From Isoptericola peretonis (GTDB taxonomy: Bacteria; Actinomycetota; Actinomycetes; Actinomycetales; Cellulomonadaceae), in assembly GCA_023241745.1 (NCBI GenBank), contig JALQCY010000001.1, positions 708,064 through 772,063 on the forward strand: a stretch of 64,000 nt of DNA, written 5' to 3'. Positions 34,572-44,365 of this stretch are shown piece after piece. The first letter of the stretch is position 1; every line of letters starts with the position of its first letter. The position numbers were made by a program, and so were the translations under genes. Below the pieces are notes generated by a model. That model made no database searches and had not been told where the DNA came from. It saw only the letters and a list, made by a program, of their open reading frames with translations.

Positions 34572-35588
34572 TCAGCGCGTCGAGTCGCGCAGCCGCACCT
34601 CGAAGCCGACCTCTGTGACGACGCCCGGCGCGCCGTCCCCGACGGCCGCCCGCACGGCGAGGCTGCCCATCTCTTCGAGCGGGATGCGCACGGTGGACAG
34701 GGCGGGCACGTGGTCGCGCAGCGTCGGGACGTCGTCGAACCCAGCGACGCGCACGTCGCGCGGCACCTCGACCCCGAGCTCGCGGAGGCGGGCGATGAGG
34801 CCGATGGCCATGACGTCGGTGACGGCGAAGACGGTCCGCGGCTCGCCGCCGGCGGGCTCGGCGCGCACCAGCGCGGCGACGTCGTCCCCGGCGGCGTACC
34901 CGCCGTCGCGGGAGAACTCCGTGACTAGCACCTCCGCGACGTCGCCGCCGCCGGCGCGGGCGGCGGCGGTGAACGCCTCGGTGCGCTCGCGCGACGTCAC
35001 GACGCGCGCCGGCCCGCCGAGCACCACGAACCGCCGCTGGCCCTGGGCGAGCAGGGCCTCGGCCAGGGCACGAGCCCCGGTGGCGTTGGGCGGGCGCACC
35101 ACGGAGCCGTCACCCACAGGCTGACCGACGATGACCGACCGGCCCCCGGCCGCCACGAACGCGTCGAGCTCCGCGGCGAGGGCGGCGTCCTCGTCCGGGG
35201 ACCAGCGGGTGCCGGCCACGACGACGGCGTCCACGCGATGCGCGGCGAACGCGGCGACGGCCTCCCGCTCGGCCTCCGGGTCGCGGCCCGTGGACGCGAG
35301 CAGCACGAGCCGTCCGCTCGCCCGCGCCGCGGCCTGCGCCCCCGCCGCGATGGAGGAGAAGTACGGGTCGGAGATGTCCTGCACGACGAGGCCGAGCAGC
35401 CCGGAGCGGGCGCGGGCGAGCGCCTGGGCCTGCGCGTTCACGACGTATCCCAGATCCGCGGCCGCGGCCTTGACCCGGGCGACCAGGTCGGCCCCCGGCT
35501 GCCGCGCCGACCCGTTGAGCACCCGCGACGCCGTGGCGAGGGAGACCCCCGCGCGGTCGGCGACGTCCTGCAGCCTCGCTCGGGCCAC
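34572..35588 (-). CDS. LacI-family transcriptional regulator (normal length)
   Basis: 338 aa. Helix-turn-helix ARLQDVADRAGVSLATASRVLNG, hinge QAQALARARSGLLG and periplasmic-binding-type core (VVQDISDPYFSSIAAGAQ, RVAGFDDVPTLRDHVPALSTVR). No extra C-terminal domain, in contrast with the two LacI-DUF6807 proteins. GTG 35588 is preceded by GGAGGTGCGCTG. It lies 111 bp downstream of tctC on the same strand and might be read from the tct operon, but its target is unknown. Confidence 0.85.
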   Translation of the reverse strand: MARARLQDVADRAGVSLATASRVLNGSARQPGADLVARVKAAAADLGYVVNAQAQALARARSGLLGLVVQDISDPYFSSIAAGAQAAARASGRLVLLASTGRDPEAEREAVAAFAAHRVDAVVVAGTRWSPDEDAALAAELDAFVAAGGRSVIVGQPVGDGSVVRPPNATGARALAEALLAQGQRRFVVLGGPARVVTSRERTEAFTAAARAGGGDVAEVLVTEFSRDGGYAAGDDVAALVRAEPAGGEPRTVFAVTDVMAIGLIARLRELGVEVPRDVRVAGFDDVPTLRDHVPALSTVRIPLEEMGSLAVRAAVGDGAPGVVTEVGFEVRLRDSTR

Positions 35589-35699
35589 CAGCGCACCTCC
35601 AGATCCAGGGCGGTCTGGTCCGCCCGACCCGGGCACTTCGAACGCGCCCGACGGATCACAGCCTATCTGCGGACGGAAACCCCTTCCCCGCACACACCA

Positions 35700-36680
35700 T
35701 CACCCGAGGCCCGCCTTGAGCTCGGCCTCGTAGCCCTTGAGGTAGGCAGCGAAGTCGCTGCCGAATGCCGTGTCGACCTGCATGTAGTTGCTCGACATGT
35801 ATTCCTGGAAGGCCTCTGTCTTCACGTAAAGCTTGCTGGCGTCGACCCAGTAGTCGACAGCCTCGTCAGTCAACCCACCCGGCGCGATGACGCCTCGGAA
35901 CTGCGAGAAGGTCACGTCGATGCCCTGCTCGACCGTTGTGGGGATGTCGGCGAGCTCCTCGTACTCGTACCGCTTCTCGGCGATCACACAGAGCGGCTTG
36001 AGGTCGCCGGACTCGAACTGACCGATCACCTCTCCGGGATTCGTCAGGCCCACGTCGACATGACCACCCAGTACGGCGGCGATGGCCTCGCCACCCGACT
36101 CGTAGGGCACTCGCTGGAACGCGACGCCCTGGTCCTTCTCGATGAGGCCGAACTGGATGGCGTCGTTGCCTGTGGCACCTCCCGACACCGCGGCGAGGAC
36201 CTTGCCCTCCTTGGCCGCGTCGACGACGTCCGGGCAGGTGTCGTACGGAGAATCGGACTTCACGACCACCACGGTCGAGTCCTGCCCTACCTTCATGACC
36301 GGGGTGAACGACTCCCAGTTGAACGGCACGTCCTGGGTCAGCCCCAGGTTGACCAAGGCCGTCTCGGTCGCCAGAAGGTGGCTGGCGTTCCCCTGGAGCC
36401 CCAGGAAGTTCGCGTAACCGACCGCCCCACCACCGCCGTCCTGGTTCTCGACGGACATCGTCCTCCCGGTGACCTCCTCCAGGCCCGAGGCAATCGCCCG
36501 CCCGGACAGGTCCGAGCCGCCTCCCGCGCTCATCGGCACGATCATCGTCTGACGCTCACTGGGTTCGAACTCGCCCAGGAGGCCGCCACCGGATCCTGAG
36601 GTGTCGATGCCCGCACAGGCGCTCAGTGTCAGCACTGCAACGCCTAGCGCGGCGGTCGTCGTCTTCCGGAACGCTCTCAT
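35700..36680 (-). CDS. tctC: Tripartite tricarboxylate transporter substrate-binding lipoprotein
   Basis: Extracytoplasmic binding protein (Bug/TctC family) for a carboxylate. 326 aa; lipobox LTLSACAG (Cys about residue 22). Typical features: VPMSAGGGSDLSGRAIASGLEE near the N-terminus, VENQDGGGGAVGYANFL, the ligand-loop region VPYESGGEAIAAVLGGHVDVG, and GVIAPGGLTDEAVDYW. GGAGGT precedes ATG 36680. Ligands of this family are di/tricarboxylates, aromatic acids or sugar acids; not known here. The gene has visibly lower GC than its surroundings (one 60-base line counts 55%). Third gene of a tctB-tctA-tctC operon. Confidence 0.88.
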   Translation of the reverse strand: MRAFRKTTTAALGVAVLTLSACAGIDTSGSGGGLLGEFEPSERQTMIVPMSAGGGSDLSGRAIASGLEEVTGRTMSVENQDGGGGAVGYANFLGLQGNASHLLATETALVNLGLTQDVPFNWESFTPVMKVGQDSTVVVVKSDSPYDTCPDVVDAAKEGKVLAAVSGGATGNDAIQFGLIEKDQGVAFQRVPYESGGEAIAAVLGGHVDVGLTNPGEVIGQFESGDLKPLCVIAEKRYEYEELADIPTTVEQGIDVTFSQFRGVIAPGGLTDEAVDYWVDASKLYVKTEAFQEYMSSNYMQVDTAFGSDFAAYLKGYEAELKAGLG

Positions 36681-36754
36681 GTTGGTGTGACCTCCTTGGT
36701 CAGGGCGTCGAGAGCCGGGTCCTCCACCCGGGCGGGCCACGGGAAACGGGGCAG

Positions 36755-38263
36755 TCATGCGACCGGCGTCGGGGTCGCGGCCTCGGCCGTGCGATCGCGA
36801 GAGAAACGACCCACGAGCTTCGGCACGAGCATGATCACCACCGTGAGGATCAGGATCCCGAGGGACAGCGGCTCCTTGAACAGCACGGTCAGGTCACCGT
36901 CGGCGTAGGACGACGTCTGCACCAGCGCCTTCTCCACCATCGGGCCGAGCACCACGCCGAGGATGAGCGGAGCGGTCGGGTAGTCGAACTTCTTGAAGAA
37001 GAACCCCGCGACACCGGCGACGAACAGCACCGGCAGCGCGAAGAGGTTGTTCTGCACCGCGTAGGCGCCGAGCATGCTGAAGAACAGGATGGCCGGGTAG
37101 AGGTACCGGTAGGGCAGCCGGAGCACCTGGGCGAACGCCGGCGCGAGCGGCAGGTTGAGCACGAGCAGGATCACGTTGCCGATGAAGAAGGACGTGAGCA
37201 AGCCCCAGACGAGAGCGGGCTGGTCGTCGAACAGCAGGGGGCCCGGCTGGATCCCGTACATCACGAACGCTCCCAGCAGGACCGCCGTCGTCGTGCCACC
37301 GGGGATACCGAGGGCAAGCGTGGGCACGAAGTTGGCATTGGCGGCGGCGTTGTTGGCCGACTCCGCGGACGCGACGCCCTGGATGGCGCCCTTGCCGAAC
37401 ATCTTGCGGTTCGGGCTGACCTGCTTCTCGACGCCGTAGCCGACGAGCGCCGCCAGGGTGGAGCCCGCGCCGGGCAGGCATCCCAGGAGGAACCCGATGC
37501 CGCTGCCGCGCAGGATCGCGGGCATCGAGTCCTTGACGTCCTTGCCGCGGATCATCATGTCCCGCATCCGGGTGCGGATCGGCTTCACACCACCGTCGCC
37601 GATCTGGCTGACGACCTCGCCGACCGCGAACACTCCGATCATCACGACGACGAAGTCGATGCCGCCCAGCAGGTTGATGCTGCCGAACGTGAATCGGGCC
37701 TCGACGAAGCCCGACGACATACCGATGGTGGACAGGAAGATCCCCAGGCCCGCCATGACGAGCCCCTTGGCCAGGTTGTCCCCGGAGAAGGAGATGATCG
37801 TGAGCAGCCCCATGATCATGATCGCCAGCATCTCCGCCGGACCGAACTTCAGAGCGACGCTGGCGATCGGCGCGGCCACCAGCATGAGCAGGACGAGCGA
37901 CGCGATCGCGGCCACGAACGATCCGATCGCGGCGATGGCGAGGGCTTTGCCCGCCTGACCCTTGCGTGCCAGGGCGTACCCGTCGACGACGGTGGCCACG
38001 GCGTTGGCGTCGCCCGGCGTGGCGATCAGGACCGCGGCGATCGTCCCCCCGTACTGGCACCCGTAGTAGATGCCGGCGAGCATGATCAGCGCCGTGACCG
38101 GCTCCATGGTCAGCGTGAGCGGCAGCAGGATCGCGACGCCGGTGGTGGCGCCGAGCCCCGGCAGCATCCCGATGACGGTGCCGAGCAGCACGCCGGCGAA
38201 GCACCAGAGAAGGTTCTCCGGCGTGAGGGATGTCTGGAATCCGAGCAGGATGTTCTCGAGCAT
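36755..38263 (-). CDS. tctA: Tripartite tricarboxylate transporter large membrane subunit
   Basis: 502 aa, about 12 membrane segments. Signature pieces: TVIGMLPGLGATTGVAILLPL (the TctA N-terminal loop), YYGCQYGGTIAAVLIATPGD, GCLPGAGSTLAALVGYGVEK and its mirror GIPGGTTTAVLLGAF, showing the internal duplication of the family. Main permease of the secondary, sodium/proton-linked TTT system. It starts 12 bp after tctB. Function follows from the family; the substrate does not. Confidence 0.93.
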   Translation of the reverse strand: MLENILLGFQTSLTPENLLWCFAGVLLGTVIGMLPGLGATTGVAILLPLTLTMEPVTALIMLAGIYYGCQYGGTIAAVLIATPGDANAVATVVDGYALARKGQAGKALAIAAIGSFVAAIASLVLLMLVAAPIASVALKFGPAEMLAIMIMGLLTIISFSGDNLAKGLVMAGLGIFLSTIGMSSGFVEARFTFGSINLLGGIDFVVVMIGVFAVGEVVSQIGDGGVKPIRTRMRDMMIRGKDVKDSMPAILRGSGIGFLLGCLPGAGSTLAALVGYGVEKQVSPNRKMFGKGAIQGVASAESANNAAANANFVPTLALGIPGGTTTAVLLGAFVMYGIQPGPLLFDDQPALVWGLLTSFFIGNVILLVLNLPLAPAFAQVLRLPYRYLYPAILFFSMLGAYAVQNNLFALPVLFVAGVAGFFFKKFDYPTAPLILGVVLGPMVEKALVQTSSYADGDLTVLFKEPLSLGILILTVVIMLVPKLVGRFSRDRTAEAATPTPVA

Positions 38264-38275
38264 CTGCGTGCCTCC

Positions 38276-38839
38276 TCAGATCAGTCCGAGCGCGCCGGTC
38301 GCGAGCGGGACGTTGAGCGCCAGACCGAAGACCAGATAGCCGAAGGCGAACGCGCCCGCGCCCCAGACCACGCCTACCCACAGGGGCTTCTTCTCGACGA
38401 ACGTCAGGAGCACGGCGACCATGAGGCTGAGTCCCAGGAGCAGACCGATCGCGTAGGTCAGCGCGACCCCCAGTGCGATCACGCCGAAGACGACGGCGAC
38501 GGCACGGTTTCGCTGCGCGGTGGTGCGCCCGAACACGTCGAGCTGCGAGTCCTCGTCCTCGGCGCCCTCGGCGCCCGAACTCACCGTCGAGTCGTCGCCG
38601 TCGGTCGCCTCGCGACCGGAGCGGAACGCCTTGAGGGACTCCCACGCACCTGCCAGGAGCATGACGGCACCGGCAGCGGCCGGCATCATGCCGGGCCCCA
38701 CGTGGCCGTCGGGCGTCCGGACGCCGTAGGAGATGCCGGCGACGAGCACGGCGGCACCCAGGGCGAGCAGGAGGACGCGCATCACCCACGCCCCGGTGTC
38801 CCTGTGTGCCGTGTTCCTGGATGCGGCGGTCGCCGTCAC
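38276..38839 (-). CDS. tctB: Tripartite tricarboxylate transporter small membrane subunit
   Basis: 187 aa from GTG 38839, chosen because GGGAGGCGAGCT precedes it; the frame is open to 38881. Four hydrophobic segments with an acidic, Ser-rich loop (EATDGDDSTVSSGAEGAEDEDS) between the second and third. The small TTT subunit is poorly conserved; identification depends on size, topology and on directly preceding tctA. First gene of the operon, downstream of the GntR box at 38971-38990. Confidence 0.8.
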   Translation of the reverse strand: MTATAASRNTAHRDTGAWVMRVLLLALGAAVLVAGISYGVRTPDGHVGPGMMPAAAGAVMLLAGAWESLKAFRSGREATDGDDSTVSSGAEGAEDEDSQLDVFGRTTAQRNRAVAVVFGVIALGVALTYAIGLLLGLSLMVAVLLTFVEKKPLWVGVVWGAGAFAFGYLVFGLALNVPLATGALGLI

Positions 38840-38970
38840 AGCTCGCCTCCCCGGCTCCGGGGTGCAGGGCGGGCCGGGCAACTACCTCGCCACCCAGGGA
38901 ATTGATCGAGCCTCATCATCGATGGCTGCCTTTCTTCGGAAGGGCACCATAGCCCTTCCCGTGGCTAGTC

Positions 38971-38990
38971 ATAGATCCCATAGGATCTAT
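38971..38990. promoter_or_regulatory. GntR box before tctBAC
   Basis: ATAGATCCCATAGGATCTAT, a 20-bp palindrome with two mismatching positions in the middle. Core CCATAGGAT matches the boxes at 40176, 41151 and 45321. It lies 132 bp before the tctB start. Confidence 0.7.
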
Positions 38991-39107
38991 CCGGTACGGA
39001 TGTAGCGTGGCACGCCTCGCGAGCGACGTGCAACCCCCTGGGGCCCCGCTCCTCGACCGCGCGCTGCGAGCCGGCCGGGCGATCGCCCAGCCAGCCCGCG
39101 CCACTGG

Positions 39108-40124
39108 TCAGGACGGCTCCGGAGCTCCCCCGCTCCAGGTGCGGCGACCGAGCGCGACGACGATGTCGAAGGCCCGCTGGCTCGGCCCGAGGTTGGCCTT
39201 GTTCTGGCCGACGATCCCGTACGCGGTGCCGTGCGCCGGGGTCGCGATCGGGACGGGCAGCCCGCCCTGGACGGTCACGCCCTGGTCGAAGCCCATCAGC
39301 TTCATCGCGATCTGGCCCTGGTCGTGGTACATCGTGACGACGCCGTCGTAGTCGCCGTCGCGTGCGGCGATGAAGATCGTGTCGCAGGGGTACGGCCCGG
39401 CGGCATCGATGCCCTCCGCGTGCGCCAGGCGGACTCCGGGAGCGATGTGGTCGATCTCCTCACGGCCGAACTGGCCGTTCTCACCGGCATGAGGGTTGAG
39501 CGCGCACACCGCCAGGCGGGGCCTCTCGACGCCGTTCGCCGTGACCACCTCATGGAGGAGACGGATCGCGTCGAGGACGGATCGGGCGCTGATGCGCTCC
39601 GCGACGTCCCGCACCGCACAGTGCGACGTCACGCGCGACGTCGTGAGCCCGGGGACGAAGTTGAGCTCCGACGTCACGCCGTCGTATCCGAGCTCCTTGG
39701 CGAACCATCGCAGCTCGTCCTCTTCGTGCATCCCCGCGTCATGCAGGGCAGACTTGTTGAGCGGCAGGAACATGATCGACTCGACCGCACCCTCGGAGAA
39801 CAGTGCCAGGCAGTCGCGGAGGTCCTGCAACGCCCGTGAGCCTCCGGCCACCGAGGCCACCCCGCGCTCCACAGCCTGGTCGGAGAGACGAGAACCCACC
39901 AGGGTCACCTTGCCGGGCTCCGGCCGGCTGCAGGTGGGTACGTCGACCCCGACCTCGGCCGCGTAGCGGTCCACCTCGGCCTGGGTCGCCAGCAGGTGGA
40001 TCTCCGCCTGCTCCCGATTGGCCTCGACGGCGAGCAGCCTCATCGCCAGCTCGGGCCCCACACCAGACGGATCGCCGAGCGTGAGTGCCAGCCGAGGGCG
40101 GCGGGTGACAGGGGTCGTGGTCAT
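39108..40124 (-). CDS. PdxA-family dehydrogenase (PdxA2-like)
   Basis: 338 aa NAD-dependent, metal-dependent oxidative decarboxylase fold. Motifs: LTLGDPSGVGPELAMRLL at the start, MFLPLNKSALHDAG, metal-binding histidines in VTSHCAVRDV, ALNPHAGENG and TMYHDQGQIAMKLM, and the end GTAYGIVGQNKANLG. True PdxA makes vitamin B6 precursors; PdxA2 members oxidise 4-phospho-threonate/erythronate; TphB members oxidise a dihydrodiol. The tct and GntR neighbours argue for a catabolic PdxA2/TphB-like role rather than B6 synthesis. No DUF1537 kinase, the usual PdxA2 partner, is in the window. ATG 40124 follows AAGGAGGACCC. Preceded by its own GntR box. Confidence 0.82.
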   Translation of the reverse strand: MTTTPVTRRPRLALTLGDPSGVGPELAMRLLAVEANREQAEIHLLATQAEVDRYAAEVGVDVPTCSRPEPGKVTLVGSRLSDQAVERGVASVAGGSRALQDLRDCLALFSEGAVESIMFLPLNKSALHDAGMHEEDELRWFAKELGYDGVTSELNFVPGLTTSRVTSHCAVRDVAERISARSVLDAIRLLHEVVTANGVERPRLAVCALNPHAGENGQFGREEIDHIAPGVRLAHAEGIDAAGPYPCDTIFIAARDGDYDGVVTMYHDQGQIAMKLMGFDQGVTVQGGLPVPIATPAHGTAYGIVGQNKANLGPSQRAFDIVVALGRRTWSGGAPEPS

Positions 40125-40175
40125 GGGTCCTCCTTGAGCCGTGAGCATCGTGCGCCGGAAAGCCCGGCGCTGATC

Positions 40176-40194
40176 AAAGATCCTATGGGATTTT
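40176..40194. promoter_or_regulatory. GntR box before the pdxA-like gene
   Basis: AAAGATCCTATGGGATTTT, same core as the tct site read on the other strand; 52 bp before ATG 40124. Confidence 0.7.
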
Positions 40195-40381
40195 ACGGTA
40201 CAGACTGCCGCACCCTCGCAGCGCGAGCACACACGGGGGGACGACGGTGGGCGCCGGCATGGTGGGAGCGACGACGGCGTCGGCTCGCAAGCACCCGGCA
40301 CCGGCCGACGACGCCGGTGGACCGATCCCCCGGCTCCGGAGCTTCGACCTCCCTCCCTCCGACGACGAGGGGCGACCGGGG

Positions 40382-41122
40382 TCAGTGCCCGGGCGGCGCC
40401 TCGGCCTGCGCCCGCTGCGAGACGCCCTGCAGGTGCCGCGCCATCGCTCCCACCGCTCGCGCCCGGTTCCCGACCTGGAACGCCGCAAGGATCTCCGCAT
40501 GCTCGCGCAGCGCGTCGGCGGAATCTGTCAGCCCACGGTCCATGCTTTGGCGCATGCGGTGGACGTTGGCACCGAGGATCGACGCCATCTGGTCGATGAA
40601 GCGGTTGCCGCACCCGCGGATGATCGTCTCGTGGAACGCCCAGTCGGCCCGGAAGTACTCGAGGAGCTGGCCCTGCACGGCATCGGCCGACGGCTGGCGA
40701 TCGAGCCCGTAGCGCGCGATCACGGCCTGATGCTCCGCATGAGCCGATTCGAGCCGTTCCGACAGGCCGGAGCGGCCCACGGCACGCTCCACGGCGGCGA
40801 GCTCGATCACTTCCCGGGCGTCGATGAGCTCGGCCATCTGGGCCGCGGTGAGCGGCGCCGTCACCGTGTACCCCTTGAGTGCGGCCCGGATGACCAGACC
40901 GGTGTGCTCGAGCTGGACCAGGGCCTCGCGGATCGGCGTCTGCGAGACTCCGAGCTCTCGGGCAAGACCGTCGATGCTGAGCGACTGGCCCGGCGCGAGT
41001 CGCTGGGTCATGAGCATCTCGAGCAGCGCGTCGTACACGTCGTCGCGCAGGATCTTCCGCGCGAGCGTCGGTGCCGTTCCACCAGAGGGGAGCGAGGCCG
41101 TTCTGGTCGACATGGCCGCCAT
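40382..41122 (-). CDS. GntR-family regulator, FadR/FCD subfamily
   Basis: 246 aa. N-terminal winged helix: LLEMLMTQRLAPGQSLSIDGLARELGVSQTPIREALVQLEHTGLV. C-terminal FCD domain with candidate metal/ligand residues in REVIELAAVERAV, FRADWAFHETIIRGCGN and REHAEILAAF. Flanked by pdxA, and with four copies of a shared palindrome before itself, pdxA, tct and the four-carbon sugar operon, it is the likely controller of all four (inference). The ATG may be 41122 or 41113. Lower GC than the adjoining TPI gene. Confidence 0.88.
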   Translation of the reverse strand: MAAMSTRTASLPSGGTAPTLARKILRDDVYDALLEMLMTQRLAPGQSLSIDGLARELGVSQTPIREALVQLEHTGLVIRAALKGYTVTAPLTAAQMAELIDAREVIELAAVERAVGRSGLSERLESAHAEHQAVIARYGLDRQPSADAVQGQLLEYFRADWAFHETIIRGCGNRFIDQMASILGANVHRMRQSMDRGLTDSADALREHAEILAAFQVGNRARAVGAMARHLQGVSQRAQAEAPPGH

Positions 41123-41150
41123 CCGTTTCGATTCGTTCTGCGTTCCCCGC

Positions 41151-41164
41151 GATCCTATAGGTAG
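41151..41164. promoter_or_regulatory. GntR box before gntR (autoregulation)
   Basis: GATCCTATAGGTAG: half-site GATCCTATAGG matches the other boxes; the right end is degenerate. 29 bp before ATG 41122. Confidence 0.6.
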
Positions 41165-41257
41165 GCGGCGGCGCGGTGGTGGCGACCGGCTCGTGGCGAC
41201 GCGCCACGGTCCCGAAGCCTCCCGATCGGGAGCCTTCTGGCGGATGGCGCGCAGCGG

Positions 41258-42016
41258 TCACGGTCTGGCTTCCGAACCTGCAGGTCGCGCGGCCGCCGCC
41301 TCGTCGAGCACGTCCCGCAGGGCGGCGACATCGTGGGCGAAGCGCCCCAGGAACACGCCGTCGACGGCGCCCGCGAGGGCTGTGAGCGTGCCGGGGCCGG
41401 CGGCCCCGCCGTAGAGCACGCGGCCTTCGACGCCCAGCGCGTCGAGCCGCTCGCGCAGCACGTGCGCGACAGTCACGACATGCTCGGCGGGTGCCGGCCG
41501 CGGGGCGCCGATCGCCCAGACGGGCTCGTACCCCACGACGACCTCGCGCGGGGCGGAGCCCCGCAGCGCGCTCTCGAGCTGCGCCGTCGCCACCTCGGCC
41601 GCCTCCCGGGGGGAGACCCGATCGCGCTCGCCGACGCACAGCAGCGGGGTGAGGTCCGCCTCGGCGAGGCGCGCGACCTTGGCCCGCACGAGGTCGTCGT
41701 CCTCGTGGAACGTCGCGCGCCGCTCGGCGTGGCCCACGACGGCGATCGTGCAGCCGAGCTCGGCGAGCAGGCCCGCCGTGACCTCGCCGGTCTGGGCGCC
41801 GTGCGCGGCCGGGGCCACGTCCTGCGCGCCCCAGGCCACGCCTGACCCTCCGAGCAGCCGCGCGGCAGCGGGCAGCAGGGGGAAGGCGGGGAGAACGGCG
41901 AGGTCCACGTCGGCCGCGGGGGCGGTGTCGCGGACCGTGCCGAGCCAGCGCTCGGTGTCCGCGGCCCCGAGGTACGCCTTGAGCGAGACGGCGACGAGCG
42001 GGCGGCGGCGCGTCAT
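41258..42016 (-). CDS. Triosephosphate isomerase-family protein (LerI-like)
   Basis: 252 aa TIM barrel. Catalytic residues seen: Lys in [10 protein letters not shown], His in [11 protein letters not shown], Glu in [13 protein letters not shown], and the phosphate-binding [10 protein letters not shown] and [17 protein letters not shown] instead of VGHSERR and SLKAYL instead of NWKMN separate it from housekeeping TPI and match the paralogues that isomerise L-erythrulose-1-phosphate in mycobacterial erythritol/threitol pathways. Overlaps the RpiB-like stop (ATGA). Last gene of a four-gene coupled operon. Confidence 0.82.
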   Translation of the reverse strand: MTRRRPLVAVSLKAYLGAADTERWLGTVRDTAPAADVDLAVLPAFPLLPAAARLLGGSGVAWGAQDVAPAAHGAQTGEVTAGLLAELGCTIAVVGHAERRATFHEDDDLVRAKVARLAEADLTPLLCVGERDRVSPREAAEVATAQLESALRGSAPREVVVGYEPVWAIGAPRPAPAEHVVTVAHVLRERLDALGVEGRVLYGGAAGPGTLTALAGAVDGVFLGRFAHDVAALRDVLDEAAAARPAGSEARP

Positions 42017-42561
42017 CCGCAGGACCCGGCGGTCTCGCCGACGGCACCGGTACCCGCATCGGCCTCGACCTCGCCGATGGCCGCGACCTTGGGCGCGGAC
42101 GCCGAGGTGGGGTCGAACCGGTAGCCCAGCCACTCACGCAGCAGCCGGCGGGCGAGCTCGATGCCCACGACCCGCTGGCCGAAGCACAGCACCTGGGCGT
42201 CGTTGGAGAGCACCGCCCGCTCGACCGAGAACGAGTCGTGGGCGGTGACCGCGCGGACGCCCGGCACCTTGTTGGCGGCGATCGCGACGCCGAGGCCCGT
42301 GCCGCAGACAAGGAGCGCGCGGTCGGCCTTCCCCTCGGCGACGAGGCGCGCGGCGGCCGCACCCACGTAGGGGTACGGGGTGTGCTCGTCGCCCCCGACG
42401 CCGACGTCGGTCACGGCGACCACGCGGTCGTCGGCCTCGAGGTCGGCCTTGAGCAGCTCCTTGTAGTCGAACCCGGCGTCGTCCGAGCCGATCGCGACCC
42501 GCAGCCTCTGCGGCATCGTCTCCTGGGTCGTGTCCTGGGCCGTCTCCTGGGTCGTCGTCAT
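42013..42561 (-). CDS. RpiB/LacAB-family sugar-phosphate isomerase (DerI-like)
   Basis: 182 aa. [20 protein letters not shown] at the start, catalytic Cys in [28 protein letters not shown], and [26 protein letters not shown]. In mycobacterial C4-polyol pathways a paralogue of this type converts D-erythrulose-4-phosphate to D-erythrose-4-phosphate. The first 15 residues are Thr/Gln repeats ([15 protein letters not shown]), and the Met at residue 16 ([10 protein letters not shown]) is an alternative start; the ATG at 42561 is supported by its 4-nt overlap with the kinase stop. Confidence 0.85.
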   Translation of the reverse strand: MTTTQETAQDTTQETMPQRLRVAIGSDDAGFDYKELLKADLEADDRVVAVTDVGVGGDEHTPYPYVGAAAARLVAEGKADRALLVCGTGLGVAIAANKVPGVRAVTAHDSFSVERAVLSNDAQVLCFGQRVVGIELARRLLREWLGYRFDPTSASAPKVAAIGEVEADAGTGAVGETAGSCG

Positions 42562-44300
42562 CGTCCCGCCACCTCCACGTCATCCGTGCTGACGCCGAGC
42601 GCGTCCCCGACCTCCGCGAGGAGGAGCGCGAGCGACGTCGCCCCCGGGTCGGCGACCCCGAGGCTCTTGTCCCCCAGCACGCGCGAACGACCGCGGCGCG
42701 CCGTGATGTCCTTGGTGCGGTCGGCGCCGTCCCGGGCGGCACGCACGGCGGCACGCCATGCGTCGGGTGCCGCCGCACCGTTCCTGTGCGCCGCGGCCAG
42801 CGTCTCGGCAGCGGGGTCGAGGGCGTCCACGAGCGTCTTGTCGCCCGCCCGGGCGCCACCCACCGCGCAGACCTCGTCGCGTGCGGCGCGCACGCCGTCG
42901 ACGACATGGGCGCCCGCCAGCGCCTCGTCGGCGGGCAACCGGTCGGCGAGCGCGAGCAGCCCGACGCCCCACAGGGCCCCCGACGTGCCTCCCGCGCGGT
43001 CGGCCCAGCGTTCCGCGGCGCGGCGCAGCACGGACGGGGCGTCCGCCCCCGCGGCGAGCGCCTCGTCGGCGGCCTCGACCGCGGCGTCGACCCCGCGGCA
43101 CATGCCGCGACCGTGGTCGCCGTCGCCGGCGATCGCGTCGAGCGTGCCGAGCTCGTCCTCCGCGACGTGCAGGACCCGCTGCGCGCGGTGCAGCGCGCGC
43201 ACCACGAGGCGGGCCGCCTCGGCGCCCTCGGCCGTCGCCGCAGCGACGAGCGGCGGTTCCGGCTCGGTGGCGACCTCGGGCGCGCTCGTCACCGGGGCGG
43301 CGCGCCAGCCTCCGTGCCGGAAGGCGGGCGTCGTGGCGGGCGCGAGCCACAGCGGCTCGAGCTCGTCGTCGAGCCACGCCACGGTGAGCGAGCAGCCCGC
43401 CATGTCGAGGCTCGTGACGAACTCCCCGACGAGCGGAGCCACCAGCGTCACGCCGCGCTCCGTCAGCAGGTCGTGCACCCGGTCCCAGAGCACGAACAGC
43501 TCCTCGTACTTGACCGTGCCGAGCCCGTTGAGGACGACGGCGGCGCGGCCGTCGGCGTCGTCGGGCCGGTCGGCGAGCACGCGTTCGACGAGCTCGGCGG
43601 CCAGGTCGGCGGCCGGCGGCACCGCCTCCTCGCCGATGCCGGGCTCGCCGTGGATCCCGAGGCCCCAGCCGACCGTCCCGGCCGGCAGGGTGAACAGCGG
43701 CGCGTCGGCACCCGGCAGGGTGCACCCGTCGAAGGCGACGCCGAAGGAGCGGGTGCGCTCGTTGGCCAGCCCGGCGAGCCGGTCGACCTCGGCCAGGTTC
43801 GCGCCGGACTCCGCGGCCGCGCCCGCTACCTTGAAGACCACGAGGTCGCCCGCGACCCCGCGGCGCTCCCCGGCACGGTCTGCGGGGGCGGAGGCGACGT
43901 CGTCGGTGACGAGGCGCACCGCCACGTCGACGCCCTGCGCACGCAGCCGGCTCGCCGCGGCGCCGAAGTTGAGGACGTCCCCGGCGTAGTTGCCGAAGGA
44001 CAACCAGATGCCGGCCCCGGCGTCGGCCGCGCGGCACACGTCGAGCACCTGGCGCGTGGACGGGGAGGCGAAGACCTCGCCGCAGACGGCGGCGTCGGCC
44101 ACGCCCGCGCCCACGAGGCCGGCGAACGCCGGGTAGTGGCCGGACCCGCCGCCGACGACGACGGCGACCTTGCCGGGGCGCGTGCCCTCGGCGCGGGCGA
44201 CGCCGCCGGGCACGCGGCGCAGCACGCCGGAGTGGGCTTTGACGAGGCCGCTGAGCGCCTCGCGGGCGAAGTCCTCGGGACGGTTGTGGACGTACGTCAT
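42558..44300 (-). CDS. Dihydroxyacetone kinase-family protein, fused DhaK-DhaL (L-erythrulose kinase-like)
   Basis: 580 aa ATP-dependent ketose kinase. DhaK part, about 1-335: [33 protein letters not shown], and the substrate-binding His in [13 protein letters not shown]. DhaL part, about 375-570: [16 protein letters not shown] (Mg-ADP aspartates) and [17 protein letters not shown]. Two-domain, self-contained kinases of this group in mycobacteria phosphorylate erythrulose. The downstream TPI- and RpiB-like genes complete a path to erythrose-4-phosphate. The DhaK and DhaL lengths are normal. Starts 66 bp after the TIM-barrel gene. Confidence 0.88.
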   Translation of the reverse strand: MTYVHNRPEDFAREALSGLVKAHSGVLRRVPGGVARAEGTRPGKVAVVVGGGSGHYPAFAGLVGAGVADAAVCGEVFASPSTRQVLDVCRAADAGAGIWLSFGNYAGDVLNFGAAASRLRAQGVDVAVRLVTDDVASAPADRAGERRGVAGDLVVFKVAGAAAESGANLAEVDRLAGLANERTRSFGVAFDGCTLPGADAPLFTLPAGTVGWGLGIHGEPGIGEEAVPPAADLAAELVERVLADRPDDADGRAAVVLNGLGTVKYEELFVLWDRVHDLLTERGVTLVAPLVGEFVTSLDMAGCSLTVAWLDDELEPLWLAPATTPAFRHGGWRAAPVTSAPEVATEPEPPLVAAATAEGAEAARLVVRALHRAQRVLHVAEDELGTLDAIAGDGDHGRGMCRGVDAAVEAADEALAAGADAPSVLRRAAERWADRAGGTSGALWGVGLLALADRLPADEALAGAHVVDGVRAARDEVCAVGGARAGDKTLVDALDPAAETLAAAHRNGAAAPDAWRAAVRAARDGADRTKDITARRGRSRVLGDKSLGVADPGATSLALLLAEVGDALGVSTDDVEVAGR

Positions 44301-44365
44301 GGGTGCAGCACCTTTGCTCGTGCGGTGATGGGTGGGGCGACGCGGAGGGGCCGGAGGGGTCGGGC

